Assembly (NCBI RefSeq): GCF_052857255.1
Contig: NC_135502.1
Coordinates: 190,103,257-190,167,256 of the forward strand
Direction: 5' to 3'
From: Amblyomma americanum
Taxonomy: Eukaryota; Arthropoda; Arachnida; Ixodida; Ixodidae
Length of the DNA stretch: 64,000 nt
Part shown: piece after piece, positions 27,346 through 39,300 of the stretch
Layout of the letters: every line of letters begins with the position of its first letter
Position numbering within the stretch: position 1 is the stretch's first letter
Program-made: the position numbers and the translations under genes
Notes under the pieces: model-generated
What the model was told of the DNA's origin: nothing
Databases searched by the model: none
Seen by the model: only the letters and a program-made list of their open reading frames with translations

Positions 27346-30300
27346 ATGTTACGCTGGTGGCCGAGAACAGTGGTGGATCGGTTCCACCGGTGCTGATGCC
27401 GCGTTGCTCGATGTTCCTTGTAGCGTCGTATCTCTCGGTATTACAGTATGTAAGCATTTTCAGGTCGCTGTCGTAAATGCAGGTGTTCAGTCGAATAATG
27501 CAGCCTGGTGGAACGAAGCCATGAACCTCAACCAAAAGACAAAATGGTTCCTCAACATCACCTCGATCAGGGTGCAACCATGCCCAGTGCCAAAAAACGA
27601 AACGTGACTCGATTTAAAACAGTGTGGCGTCAATGTTGCAGCAGCTGCCGATGTTACGCCGGGGCCATGAACAGTGGTGGAACTGTTCCACAGGTGCTGA
27701 TGCCGCGTTGCTCGATGTTCCTTGTAGCGTCGTCACTCTCGGTATTACAGTAATTCAGCGTTTTCAGGTCGCTGTGTAAATACAGGTGTTCACTCATGCA
27801 GTGTACCTTGGTAGAATGAAGCCAAAAACGTGAACGAAAAAGACTAAATAGTCATTCAATATTACTTCGCTCAGGTTGCCACCATGCCCAGTTCCTAAGA
27901 AAGAAGCGTGAGTCGATTTTATGAGTGTGGCGTCAATGTTGTAGCAGCGGCCGATGTAAAGCTGAGGGCCGTGAACTGTGGTGAATTGGTTTCACAGGTG
28001 CTGTTGCCGTGTTACTCGATGTTATTTGTAGCGTCGTAACTCTCGGTAATACAATAATTAAGCGTTTTCAGATCGCTGTCGTAAATGCAGGTGTTCAGTC
28101 TAGCAATGCAGCCTGGAAGAACGAAGCCAAGAACCAGAACGAAAACGATGAAATGGTTCCTCAACATCCTCTCACTCAGGGTGCCACCATGCCCAGTGCC
28201 AAAGAACGAAACGTGACTCGATTTAAAACAGTGTGACGTCAATGTCGCAACAGCTGCCGATGTTACGCTAGGGCCATGAACAGTAGTGGATCGGTTCCAC
28301 AGGTGCTGATGCCGTGTTGCTCGATGTTTCTTGTAGCGTCGTCACTCTAGGTATTACAGTAATTGAGCGTTTTCAGGTCGCTGTGTAAATGCAGGTGTTC
28401 ACTCATGCAGTGTAGCCTGGTAGAATGGAGCCAAGAACCTGAACCAAAAAGACGAAATGGTTCTTCAATATTACTTCGCTCAGGGTGCCACCGTGCGCAG
28501 TTCTAAGAATGAAGCCTGAGTCGATTTATAGCAGTGTGGCGTCAATCTTGTAGCAGCGACCGATGTTACGCTGAGGGTTGTGAACTGTGGTGAATCGGTT
28601 TCACAGGTGCTGATGCCGTGTTGCTCGATGTTACTTGTAGCGTCGTCACTCTCGGTATTACAGTAATTCAGTGTTTTCAGGTCGCTGTGTAAATGCAGGT
28701 GATCAGTCGAGCAAAACAGCCTGGTAGAACGAAGCCAAGAACCGCATCCAAATAGACGAAATATTTCCTCAACATCACAACGATCAGGGTGCCACCATGC
28801 CCAGTGCCAAAGAACGAATCGTGACTCGATTTAAAACAGTGTGACGTCAATGTTGCAGCAGCTGCCGATGTTATGCTGTGGCCATGAACAGTGGTGGATC
28901 GGTTCCACAGGTGCTGATGCCGTGTTGCTCGATATTTCTTGTAGCGTCGTAACTCTCGGTAATACAATAATTCAGCTTTTTCAGGTCACTGTCGTATATT
29001 CAGATGTTGAGTCGAGCAATGCAGCCTGCTAGAACGAAGCCAAGAACCTCAACCAAAAAGACAAAAAGGTTCCTCAACATCACCTCGATCAGGATGCAAC
29101 AACACCCAGTGCCAAAGAACAAAACGTGACGCCATTTAAAACAGTGTGACATCAATGTTGCAGCAGATGCCGATGTTATGCTATGGCCATGAACAGTTGT
29201 GGATCGGTTCCACAGGTGCTGATGCCGTGTTGCTCGATGTTTCTTGTAGCGTCGTTACTCTCGGTATTACAGTAATTCAGTGTTTTCAGGTCGCTGTGTA
29301 AATGCAGGTTTTCACTCATGCAGTGTAGCCTGGTAAAATGAAGCCAAGAACCTGAACAAAAAGACGAAATGGTTCTTCAATATTACTTCGCTCAGGGTGC
29401 CACCATGCCCAGTTCCTAAGAATGAAGCGTGAGTCGATTTATCGCAGTGTGGCGTCAATGTTGCTTCAGCTGCCTATGTTACGCTGGTGGCCGAGAACAG
29501 TGGTGGATCGGTTCCACCGGTGCTGATGCCGCGTTGCTCGATGTTCCTTGTAGCGTCGTATCTCTCGGTATTACAGTATGTAAGCATTTTCAGGTCGCTG
29601 TCGTAAATGCAGGTGTTCAGTCGAGTAATGCAGCCTGGTGGAACGAAGCCATGAACCTCAACCAAAAGACAAAATGGTTTCTCAACATCACCTCGATCAG
29701 GGTGCAACCATGCCCAGTGCCAAAAAACGAAACGTGACTCGATTTAAAACAGTGTGGCGTCAATGTTGCAGCAGCTGCCGATGTTACGCCGGGGCCATGA
29801 ACAGTGGTGGAACTGTTCCACAGGTGCTGATGCCGCGTTGCTCGATGTTCCTTGTAGCGTCGTCACTCTCGGTATTACAGTAATTCAGCGTTTTCAGGTC
29901 GCTGTGTAAATACAGGTGTTCACTCATGCAGTGTACCTTGGTAGAATGAAGCCAAAAACGTGAACGAAAAAGACTAAATAGTCATTCAATATTACTTCGC
30001 TCAGGTTGCCACCATGCCCAGTTCCTAAGAAAGAAGCGTGAGTCGATTTTATGAGTGTGGCGTCAATGTTGTAGCAGCGGCCGATGTAAAGCTGAGGGCC
30101 GTGAACTGTGGTGAATTGGTTTCACAGGTGCTGTTGCCGTGTTACTCGATGTTATTTGTAGCGTCGTAACTCTCGGTAATACAATAATTAAGCGTTTTCA
30201 GATCGCTGTCGTAAATGCAGGTGTTCAGTCTAGCAATGCAGCCTGGTAGAACGAAGCCAAGAACCAGAACGAAAACGATGAAATGGTTCCTCAACATCCT

Positions 30301-31605
30301 CTCACTCAGGGTGCCACCATGCCCAGTGCCAAAGAACGAAACGTGACTCGATTTAAAACAGTGTGACGTCAATGTCGCAACAGCTGCCGATGTTACGCTA
30401 GGGCCATGAACAGTAGTGGATCGGTTCCACAGGTGCTGATGCCGTGTTGCTCGATGTTTCTTGTAGCGTCGTCACTCTAGGTATTACAGTAATTGAGCGT
30501 TTTCAGGTCGCTGTGTAAATGCAGGTGTTCACTCATGCAGTGTAGCCTGGTAGAATGGAGCCAAGAACCTGAACCAAAAAGACGAAATGGTTCTTCAATA
30601 TTACTTCGCTCAGGGTGCCACCGTGCGCAGTTCTAAGAATGAAGCCTGAGTCGATTTATAGCAGTGTGGCGTCAATCTTGTAGCAGCGACCGATGTTACG
30701 CTGAGGGTTGTGAACTGTGGTGAATCGGTTTCACAGGTGCTGATGCCGTGTTGCTCGATGTTACTTGTAGCGTCGTCACTCTCGGTATTACAGTAATTCA
30801 GTGTTTTCAGGTCGCTGTGTAAATGCAGGTGATCAGTCGAGCAAAACAGCCTGGTAGAACGAAGCCAAGAACCGCATCCAAATAGACGAAATATTTCCTC
30901 AACATCACAACGATCAGGGTGCCACCATGCCCAGTGCCAAAGAACGAATCGTGACTCGATTTAAAACAGTGTGACGTCAATGTTGCAGCAGCTGCCGATG
31001 TTATGCTGTGGCCATGAACAGTGGTGGATCGGTTCCACAGGTGCTGATGCCGTGTTGCTCGATATTTCTTGTAGCGTCGTAACTCTCGGTAATACAATAA
31101 TTCAGCTTTTTCAGGTCACTGTCGTATATTCAGATGTTGAGTCGAGCAATGCAGCCTGGTAGAACGAAGCCAAGAACCTCAACCAAAAAGACAAAAAGGT
31201 TCCTCAACATCACCTCGATCAGGATGCAACAACACCCAGTGCCAAAGAACAAAACGTGACGCCATTTAAAACAGTGTGACATCAATGTTGCAGCAGATGC
31301 CGATGTTATGCTATGGCCATGAACAGTTGTGGATCGGTTCCACAGGTGCTGATGCCGTGTTGCTCGATGTTTCTTGTAGCGTCGTTACTCTCGGTATTAC
31401 AGTAATTCAGTGTTTTCAGGTCGCTGTGTAAATGCAGGTTTTCACTCATGCAGTGTAGCCTGGTAAAATGAAGCCAAGAACCTGAACAAAAAGACGAAAT
31501 GGTTCTTCAATATTACTTCGCTCAGGGTGCCACCATGCCCAGTTCCTAAGAATGAAGCGTGAGTCGATTTATCGCAGTGTGGCGTCAATGTTGCTTCAGC
31601 TGCCT
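27346..31605. repeat. Tandem pair of 2,130-bp seven-monomer units
   Basis: Unit 1 is 27,346-29,475 and unit 2 is 29,476-31,605. I saw four differences: tcgaataatg/tcgagtaatg, aatggttcc/aatggtttc, gcctggaaga/gcctggtaga and gcctgctaga/gcctggtaga. The exchange lies in tatgttacgctggtggcc, because 31,624 diverges from the unit-1/2 pattern. Unique internal markers are gatttttgagtg-like changes near 27,917 and 30,047, gtgttactcgatgttatttg, and accagaacgaaaacgatg. Seven monomers total 2,130 rather than 2,135 bases because of private deletions. Confidence 0.9.
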
Positions 31606-32089
31606 ATGTTACGCTGGTGGCCGTGAACAGTGGTGGATCGGTTCCACCGGTGCTGATGCCGTGTTGCTCGATGTTCCTTGTAGCGCCGTAACTCTCGGTA
31701 TTATCGTAATTAAGCGTTTTCAGATCACTGTCGTAAATGCAGGTGTTCAGTCGAGCAATGCAGCCTGGTGGAACGAAGCCAAGAACCTCAACCAAAAAGA
31801 CAAAATGGTTCCTCAACATCACCTCGATCAGGGTGCAACCAATCCCAGTGCCAAAGAAGGTAACGTGACTCGATTTAAAGCAGTGTGACGTCAATGTGGC
31901 AGCAGCTACTCATGTTACGCTGGTAGTCGTGAACAGTGGTGGATCGGTTCCGAGGTGCTCATGACGTGTTGCTCGATGTTCCTTGTTGCGTCGTAACTCT
32001 CGGTATTACTGTAATTCAGAGTTTTCAGGTAGCTGTCGTAAATGCAGGTGTTCACTCGAGCAATGCAGCTTGGTAGAACGAAGCCAAGG

Positions 32090-32140
32090 ACCTCAACCAA
32101 AGAGACGAAATGACGAGGAAGACGTAATTTAAAACAGTGT
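32090..32140. repeat. Truncated 254-bp monomer with a 51-base in-frame deletion
   Basis: Between gagacgaaatg and taatttaaaac the usual 74-base interval is reduced to 23. This removes the minus-strand stretch that normally carries the upstream ORF, the ATG and the start of the hydrophobic segment. The loss is 17 codons, so the minus-strand frame continues (residues TSHCFKLRLPRHFVSLVEVL). A separate one-base loss in the same monomer (ggttccgaggtgc) gives the total of 254 bp. The same deletion recurs near 40,911 in the second 8.8-kb copy. Confidence 0.8.
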
Positions 32141-33000
32141 GACGTCAATGTTGCAGCCGCTGCCGATGTTACGCTGGGGCACGTGAACAGTGGTGGATCG
32201 GATCCACAGGTTCTCATGCCGTGTTGCTCGATGTTCCTTGTAACGACGTAAGTCTCGGTATTACAGTAATTCAGCGTTTTCAGGTCGCTGTCGTAAATGC
32301 AGGTGTTCACTCGAGCAATGCACTTTGGTAGAACGAAGCCAAGAAGCTGAACAAAAAAGTCGAAATGGTTCCTCAACATCACCTCGCTCAGGGTGAAACC
32401 ATGCCCAGTTCCAAAGAACGAAGCGCGATTAGATTTATATCAGTGTGACGTCAATGTTGCAGCAGCTGCCGTTGTTACGCTGGGGGCGGTGAACAGTGGT
32501 GAGTCGGTTCTACACTTTCTGATGCCGTGTTGCTCGATGTTCCTGGCAGCGTCGTAACTCTCGGTATTACCGTAATTCAGCGTTTTCAGGTTGCAGTCTT
32601 AAATGCAGGTGCTCACTCGAGAAATGCAGTCTGGTAGAACAATGCCAAGTACCTGAATCAAAAAGAGGAAATGGTTCCTCAACATCACCTCGCTCAGTGT
32701 GCCATTATGCCCTGTGCCAAAGAACGAAACGTGACTCGAATTAGAGCAGTGTGAAGTCAATGTTGCAGCGGCTACCGATGATACGCCGGGGGCCGTGAAC
32801 AGTGGTGGATCGGTTCCACAGGCGCTGATGCCATGTTGCTCGATGTTCCTTGTAGCGTCGTAACCACTCAGTATTATTGTATTTTAGCGTTTTCAATTCG
32901 CTGTCGTAAATGCAGGTGCTTAATCGAGCAATGCAGCCTGGTAGAAAGAAGCCAAGAACCTGAACCGAAAAGACGAAATGGTCCCTCAACATCAGCTTGC

Positions 33001-33948
33001 TCAGGTTGCCACATGCCCAGTGCCAAATAACGAAAGTCGACTCGATTTAAAGCAGTGTGACGTCAATATTGCAGCAGCTGCCGTTGATACGCTGGTGGCC
33101 GTTAACAGTAGTGGATCACTTCCACAGGTGCTGATGCCGTGTTGCTCGATGTTCCTTGCAGTGTCGTAACTCTGGGTATTAAAGCAATTCAGCGTTTTCA
33201 CGTCGCTGCCGTAAATACAGGTGTTCACTCGAGCAATGCACCTTGGTAGAACGAAGCCAAGAATTGGAACCAAAGTGAGGAAATGGTTCCTCAACATCAC
33301 CTCGCTCAGGGTGAAATGATGTCCAGTTCCAAAGAACGAAGCATGACTAGATTTATAGCAGTGTGACGTCATTGTTGCAGCAGCTGCCATTGTTATGCTG
33401 GGAATGGTGAACAGTGGTGGGTCGGTTGTACACGTTCTGATGCCGTGTTGCTCGATGTTCCTTGTAGCGTCGTAACTCTCGGCATTACAGTAATTCAGCG
33501 TTTTAATATCGCTTTCGTATATGCAGGTGTTCACTCGAGCAATGCAGCCTAGTAGAACGAAGACAAGAACCTGAACCAAAAAGACGAATTGGTGCCTCAA
33601 CATCACCTCGCTCAGGGTGTCGCCATGCCCAGTGCCAAAGAACGAAACGTGACTCGATTTTAAGCAGTGTGACGTCAATGCTACAGCAGCTGCCGATGTT
33701 ATGCTGTGGCCATGAACAGTGGTGGACAGGTTCCACAGGTGCTGATGCCGTGTTGCTCGATGTTTCTTGTAGCGTCGTAACTTTCGGTAATACAATAATT
33801 CAGCGTTTTCAGGTCGCTGTCGTAAATGCAGGTGTTCAGTCGAGCAATGCAGCCTGGTAGAACGAAGCCAAGAACCTGAACCAAAAACACGAAATTGTTC
33901 ATCAACAACACCTCGCTCAGTGTTTCCCCCTGCCCAGTGCCAAAGCAC
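33001..33948 (-). CDS. Repeat-derived open frame, 315 codons
   Basis: No known family is recognised. The frame begins at GTG in an alternative register (WHWAGGN, LRSTRLHCSTEHLHLRQRP) and passes, through a 305-bp family-a monomer, into the main register with 102-residue repeats (TSHCLKSSHVSFFGTGHG, LRHQFVFLVQVLVFVLLGC, RVNTCIYESDIKTLNYC). It covers about three monomers. The absence of an ATG start and the switch between registers argue that this is a geometric by-product of the array. An identical frame lies in the second 8.8-kb copy. Confidence 0.12.
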   Translation of the reverse strand: MLWHWAGGNTERGVVDEQFRVFGSGSWLRSTRLHCSTEHLHLRQRPENAELLYYRKLRRYKKHRATRHQHLWNLSTTVHGHSITSAAAVALTSHCLKSSHVSFFGTGHGDTLSEVMLRHQFVFLVQVLVFVLLGCIARVNTCIYESDIKTLNYCNAESYDATRNIEQHGIRTCTTDPPLFTIPSITMAAAATMTSHCYKSSHASFFGTGHHFTLSEVMLRNHFLTLVPILGFVLPRCIARVNTCIYGSDVKTLNCFNTQSYDTARNIEQHGISTCGSDPLLLTATSVSTAAAAILTSHCFKSSRLSLFGTGHVAT

Positions 33949-34002
33949 GAAACGTTACTCAATTTAAAGCAGTGTGACGTCAATGTTGCAGCAGCTACGA
34001 TG

Positions 34003-34611
34003 TTATGCTGGGGGCCGTGAACAGTGGTGGATTGGTTCCACACGTGTTGAAGCCGTGTAGCTCGTGTTCCTTGTAGCGTCGTAACTCTCGGTATTACCGT
34101 AATTCAGCATTTTCAGGTCGTTGTCCTTAATGCAGGTGTTCACTCGAGCAATGCACTCTGGTAGAACAAAGCCAAGTACCTGAACCAAAAAGAGGAAATG
34201 GTTCCTCAACATCACCTCGCTCAGGGTGCCACCATGCCCTGTGCCAAAGAATGAAACGTGACTCGATTTAAAGCAGTGTGATGTCAATGCTGCAGCCGCT
34301 ACCGATGTTACGCTGGGGACCATGAACAGTGGTGGATCGGTTCCACAGGTGCTGAAGCCGTGTTGCACGGTGTTCCTTGTAGCGTCGTAACTCTCAGCAT
34401 TACAGTAATTCAGCGTTTTCATATCGCTTTCGTAAATGCAGGTGTTCAGTCGAACAATGCAGCCTGGTAGAACGAAGCAAAGAATCTTATTCAAAAAGAG
34501 AAAATGGTTCCTCAACATCGCCGCGCTCAGGGTGCCACCATGCCCAGTGCCAAAGAACGAAACGTGACTCGGTTTAAAGTAGTGTGATATCAAATTACAG
34601 CAGATGCCCAT
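34003..34611 (-). CDS. Repeat-derived open frame, 202 codons, ATG start
   Basis: The start is a genuine ATG (34,609-34,611, residues MGICCNLISHYF). It arises because this monomer has lost bases in the CRE region (gtgtgatatcaaattacag). Two 102-residue repeats follow, each with a hydrophobic segment (FLFLNKILCFVLPGC, FLFLVQVLGFVLPEC). A one-base deletion (gctcgtgttcc) then shifts the register and a stop follows. No domain is recognised. It is probably a fragment of the periodic minus-strand frame and not an independent gene. Confidence 0.15.
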   Translation of the reverse strand: MGICCNLISHYFKPSHVSFFGTGHGGTLSAAMLRNHFLFLNKILCFVLPGCIVRLNTCIYESDMKTLNYCNAESYDATRNTVQHGFSTCGTDPPLFMVPSVTSVAAAALTSHCFKSSHVSFFGTGHGGTLSEVMLRNHFLFLVQVLGFVLPECIARVNTCIKDNDLKMLNYGNTESYDATRNTSYTASTRVEPIHHCSRPPA

Positions 34612-34700
34612 GTTACGCTGGTGGCCATGAACAGTAGTGGATCGGTTCCACAGGTGCTGATGCCGTGTTGCTCGATGTTCTTTGCTGTGTCGTATCTCAG
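34003..34700. repeat. Block present four times: about 34.0, 42.8, 50.75 and 60.2 kb
   Basis: This block of more than two monomers is marked on the minus strand by LTSHYFKPSHVSFF-type residues, LSAAMLRNHFLFLNKIL, the variant NTCIKDNDLKMLNYGNTES, and a one-base loss gctcgtgttcc that shifts the frame near its low-coordinate end. It occurs at 34,003-34,700, 42,801-43,500 (inside the 8.8-kb copy), about 50,746-51,450 and about 60,214-60,930. The last two copies differ by scattered substitutions and are older. Confidence 0.7.
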
Positions 34701-35621
34701 GGTATTACAGTAATTCAGCTTTTTCACGTCGCTGTCGCAAATGTAGGTGTTCACTCGAGCAATGCAGGCTGGTAGAACGAAGCCAAGAACCTGAACCAAA
34801 AAGACGAAATGGGTCCTCAACATCACCTCGCTCAGAGTGCCACCATTGCCAGTGCCAAAGCACGAAGCGTGACTCGATTTAAAGCAGTGTGTCGTCAATG
34901 TTGCAGCAGCTTTCGATGTTACGCTGGGGGCCGTGAACAGTGGTGGATCGGTTCCACAGGTGCTGATGCCGTGTTGCTCGATGTTCCTTGTAGCGTCGTC
35001 ACTCTCGGTATTACATTAGCTCAGCGTTTTCAGTTCGCTGTGTAAATGCAGGTGTTCACTCATGCAGTGTACCCTGGTAGAATGAAGTCAAGAACCTTAA
35101 CCTAAAAGACGAAATGGTTCTTCAATATTACTTCGCTCAGGGTGCCACCATGCCCAGTTCTTAAGAACGAAACGTAACTCGATTTAAAGCAGTGTGACTT
35201 CAATGTTGCTTCAGCTGCCTATGTTACGCTGGTGGCCGAGAACAGTGGTGGATAGGTTCCACCGGTGCTGATGCCGTGTTGCTCGATGTTCCTTGTAGCG
35301 TCGTATCTCTCGGTATTACAGTATGTAAGCATTTTCAGGTCGCTGTCGTAAATGCAGGTGTTCAGTCGAGCAATCCAGCCTGGTGGAACGAAGCCAAGAA
35401 GCTCATCCAAAAAGAGGAAATGGTTCCTCAACATCACCTCGCTCAGGATGTCACCATGCCCAGTGCCAAAGAAGGAAACGTGATTCGATTTAAAGCATTG
35501 TGACGTCAATGTTGTAGCAGCTACCCATGTTACGCTGGTGGTCGTGAACAGTTATGGATCGGTTCCGCAGGTGCTCATGCCGCGTTGCTTGGTGTTCCTT
35601 GTAGCGTCGTAACTCTGGGTA

Positions 35622-36356
35622 TTACACAAATTCAGCATTTTCGTGTCGCTGTCGTAAATGCAGGTGTTCACTCGAGCAATGTTGTCTCGTAGAACGAAGC
35701 CAAGGAAACTGAGCCAAAAAGACGAAATGGTTCCTCAACATCACCTCGCTCACGGTGTCACCATGCCCTGTGCCAAGGAACGAAACGTGACTCGATTTAA
35801 AGCAGTGTGACGTCAATATTGCAGCAGCTGCCCATGTTACGCTGGTGGCCGTGAACAGTGCGGGAACGGTTCCAGAGGTGGTGATGCCATGTTGCTCGAT
35901 GTTCCTTGAAGCGGGATAACTCTCTGTATTACAGTAATTCTGCTTTTTCAGGGCGCTGTCGTAAATGCAGGTGTTCACTCGAGCAATGCTGTCGTGTAGA
36001 GCGAAGCCAAGAACCTTAATCAAAAAGACGAATTGGTGCCTCAACATCACCTCACTCAGGTTGTCACCATGCCCAGTGCCAAAGAACGAAACGTGACTCG
36101 ATTTAAAGCAGTGTGACGTCAATGTTGCAGCAGCTTTCGATGTTAAGCTGGGGGCCGAGAACAGTGGTGGATCAGTTTCACAGGTGCTGATGCCGTGTTG
36201 CTCGATGTTCCTTGTAGCATCGTAACTCTCGGTATTACAGTAATTAAACGTTTTCACGTCGCTGTCGTAAATGCGGGTGTTCAATCTAGCAAAGCAGCCT
36301 GATAAAACGAAGCAAAGAATCTGAGTAAAAAAGACAAAATGGTTACTCAACATCAC
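35622..36356 (-). CDS. Repeat-derived open frame, 244 codons
   Basis: The first in-frame ATG is at 36,351-36,353 and opens a signal-peptide-like segment (MLSNHFVFFTQILCFVLSGC). Two further repeats follow with hydrophobic segments FVFLIKVLGFALHDS and FVFLAQFPW. The insertion caaggaaactgagcc in the last repeat shifts the register to LRSTRQHCSSEHLHLRQR, and the frame ends soon after. A related but diverged frame is at 56,257-57,066. No known family is recognised. Confidence 0.18.
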   Translation of the reverse strand: MMLSNHFVFFTQILCFVLSGCFARLNTRIYDSDVKTFNYCNTESYDATRNIEQHGISTCETDPPLFSAPSLTSKAAATLTSHCFKSSHVSFFGTGHGDNLSEVMLRHQFVFLIKVLGFALHDSIARVNTCIYDSALKKQNYCNTESYPASRNIEQHGITTSGTVPALFTATSVTWAAAAILTSHCFKSSHVSFLGTGHGDTVSEVMLRNHFVFLAQFPWLRSTRQHCSSEHLHLRQRHENAEFV

Positions 36357-39300
36357 CTCGCTCAGGGTTCCACGATGCCCAGTTCCAAAGAACGAAATGT
36401 GACACTGATTTAAAGCAGTGTGAAGTCAATGTTGCAGGAGCTGCCGATGTTACGCTGGGGGCCGTGAACAGTGGGGAATCGGTTCCACAGGTGATGATGC
36501 CATGTTGCTCGATGTTCCTCGTAGCGTCGTGACTCTTGGTACTGCAGTAATTCAGCGTTTTCAGGTCGCTGTCGTAAATGCAGGTGTTCAGTCGAGCGAT
36601 GCAGCCTGGCAGAACGAAGCCAAGAGCCTGAGCCAAAAAGACGAAATGGTTCATCAACATCACCTCGCTCAGTGTTCCCCCCTGCCCAGTGCGAAATTAC
36701 GTAACGTTACACAATTTAAAGCAGTGTGACGGCAATGTTGCAGCAGCTACGATGTTATGCTGGGGGCCGTGAACACTGGTGGATTGGTTCCACACGTGTT
36801 GAAGCCGTGTTGCTCGATGTTCCTTGAAGCGTCGTAACTCTCGGTATTACCGTAATTCAGCATTTTCAGGTCGCTGTCCTTAATGCAGGTGTTCACTCGA
36901 GCAATGCACTCTGGTAGAACAAAGCCAAGAACCAGAACGAAAACGATGAAATGGTTCCTCAACATCCTCTCACTCAGGGTGCCACCATGCCCAGTGCCAA
37001 AGAACGAAACGTGACTCGATTTAAAACAGTGTGACGTCAATGTCGCAACAGCTGCCGATGTTACGCTAGGGCCATGAACAGTAGTGGATCGGTTCCACAG
37101 GTGCTGATGCCGTGTTGCTCGATGTTTCTTGTAGCGTCGTCACTCTAGGTATTACAGTAATTGAGCGTTTTCAGGTCGCTGTGTAAATGCAGGTGTTCAC
37201 TCATGCAGTGTAGCCTGGTAGAATGGAGCCAAGAACCTGAACCAAAAAGACGAAATGGTTCTTCAATATTACTTCGCTCAGGGTGCCACCGTGCGCAGTT
37301 CTAAGAATGAAGCCTGAGTCGATTTATAGCAGTGTGGCGTCAATCTTGTAGCAGCGACCGATGTTACGCTGAGGGTTGTGAACTGTGGTGAATCGGTTTC
37401 ACAGGTGCTGATGCCGTGTTGCTCGATGTTACTTGTAGCGTCGTCACTCTCGGTATTACAGTAATTCAGTGTTTTCAGGTCGCTGTGTAAATGCAGGTGA
37501 TCAGTCGAGCAAAACAGCCTGGTAGAACGAAGCCAAGAACCGCATCCAAATAGACGAAATATTTCCTCAACATCACAACGATCAGGGTGCCACCATGCCC
37601 AGTGCCAAAGAACGAATCGTGACTCGATTTAAAACAGTGTGACGTCAATGTTGCAGCAGCTGCCGATGTTATGCTGTGGCCATGAACAGTGGTGGATCGG
37701 TTCCACAGGTGCTGATGCCGTGTTGCTCGATATTTCTTGTAGCGTCGTAACTCTCGGTAATACAATAATTCAGCTTTTTCAGGTCACTGTCGTATATTCA
37801 GATGTTGAGTCGAGCAATGCAGCCTGCTAGAACGAAGCCAAGAACCTCAACCAAAAAGACAAAAAGGTTCCTCAACATCACCTCGATCAGGATGCAACAA
37901 CACCCAGTGCCAAAGAACAAAACGTGACGCCATTTAAAACAGTGTGACATCAATGTTGCAGCAGATGCCGATGTTATGCTATGGCCATGAACAGTTGTGG
38001 ATCGGTTCCACAGGTGCTGATGCCGTGTTGCTCGATGTTTCTTGTAGCGTCGTTACTCTCGGTATTACAGTAATTCAGTGTTTTCAGGTCGCTGTGTAAA
38101 TGCAGGTTTTCACTCATGCAGTGTAGCCTGGTAAAATGAAGCCAAGAACCTGAACAAAAAGACGAAATGGTTCTTCAATATTACTTCGCTCAGGGTGCCA
38201 CCATGCCCAGTTCCTAAGAATGAAGCGTGAGTCGATTTATCGCAGTGTGGCGTCAATGTTGCTTCAGCTGCCTATGTTACGCTGGTGGCCGAGAACAGTG
38301 GTGGATCGGTTCCACCGGTGCTGATGCCGCGTTGCTCGATGTTCCTTGTAGCGTCGTATCTCTCGGTATTACAGTATGTAAGCATTTTCAGGTCGCTGTC
38401 GTAAATGCAGGTGTTCAGTCGAGTAATGCAGCCTGGTGGAACGAAGCCATGAACCTCAACCAAAAGACAAAATGGTTTCTCAACATCACCTCGATCAGGG
38501 TGCAACCATGCCCAGTGCCAAAAAACGAAACGTGACTCGATTTAAAACAGTGTGGCGTCAATGTTGCAGCAGCTGCCGATGTTACGCCGGGGCCATGAAC
38601 AGTGGTGGAACTGTTCCACAGGTGCTGATGCCGCGTTGCTCGATGTTCCTTGTAGCGTCGTCACTCTCGGTATTACAGTAATTCAGCGTTTTCAGGTCGC
38701 TGTGTAAATACAGGTGTTCACTCATGCAGTGTACCTTGGTAGAATGAAGCCAAAAACGTGAACGAAAAAGACTAAATAGTCATTCAATATTACTTCGCTC
38801 AGGTTGCCACCATGCCCAGTTCCTAAGAAAGAAGCGTGAGTCGATTTTATGAGTGTGGCGTCAATGTTGTAGCAGCGGCCGATGTAAAGCTGAGGGCCGT
38901 GAACTGTGGTGAATTGGTTTCACAGGTGCTGTTGCCGTGTTACTCGATGTTATTTGTAGCGTCGTAACTCTCGGTAATACAATAATTAAGCGTTTTCAGA
39001 TCGCTGTCGTAAATGCAGGTGTTCAGTCTAGCAATGCAGCCTGGTAGAACGAAGCCAAGAACCAGAACGAAAACGATGAAATGGTTCCTCAACATCCTCT
39101 CACTCAGGGTGCCACCATGCCCAGTGCCAAAGAACGAAACGTGACTCGATTTAAAACAGTGTGACGTCAATGTCGCAACAGCTGCCGATGTTACGCTAGG
39201 GCCATGAACAGTAGTGGATCGGTTCCACAGGTGCTGATGCCGTGTTGCTCGATGTTTCTTGTAGCGTCGTCACTCTAGGTATTACAGTAATTGAGCGTTT

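Larger units (their letters stand above)
32211..34900. repeat. About 2.3-2.7-kb block, third diverged copy at about 49,262-51,500
   Basis: Positions from 32,211 match from 49,262 at an offset of 17,051 (ttctcatgccgtgttgctcg followed by cttgtaacgacgtaagtc), and the relationship continues through private variants such as cactttctgatgccgtg, acctgaatcaaaaagagg, ggcgctgatgccatg and aattggaaccaaagtgagg. The same block is at 41,009-43,698 in the 8.8-kb copy. The 49-51 kb copy differs by several substitutions and small deletions, so it predates the 8.8-kb duplication. Confidence 0.7.
28124..36921. repeat. 8,798-bp segmental duplication, copy 1
   Basis: This segment is followed directly by a second copy at 36,922-45,719. 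It contains most of the first 2,130-bp unit, the complete second one, then about 5.3 kb of more diverged, mostly 306-bp monomers. Rare features are shared with copy 2 at exactly the 8,798 offset, including a 51-base deletion near 32,113, the run gtgttcccccctgcccagtg near 36,672, and the insertion caaggaaactgagcc near 35,700. The copies look identical over the lines compared apart from one base near the right end (gcactctgg here, gcactcagg in copy 2). Confidence 0.92.
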
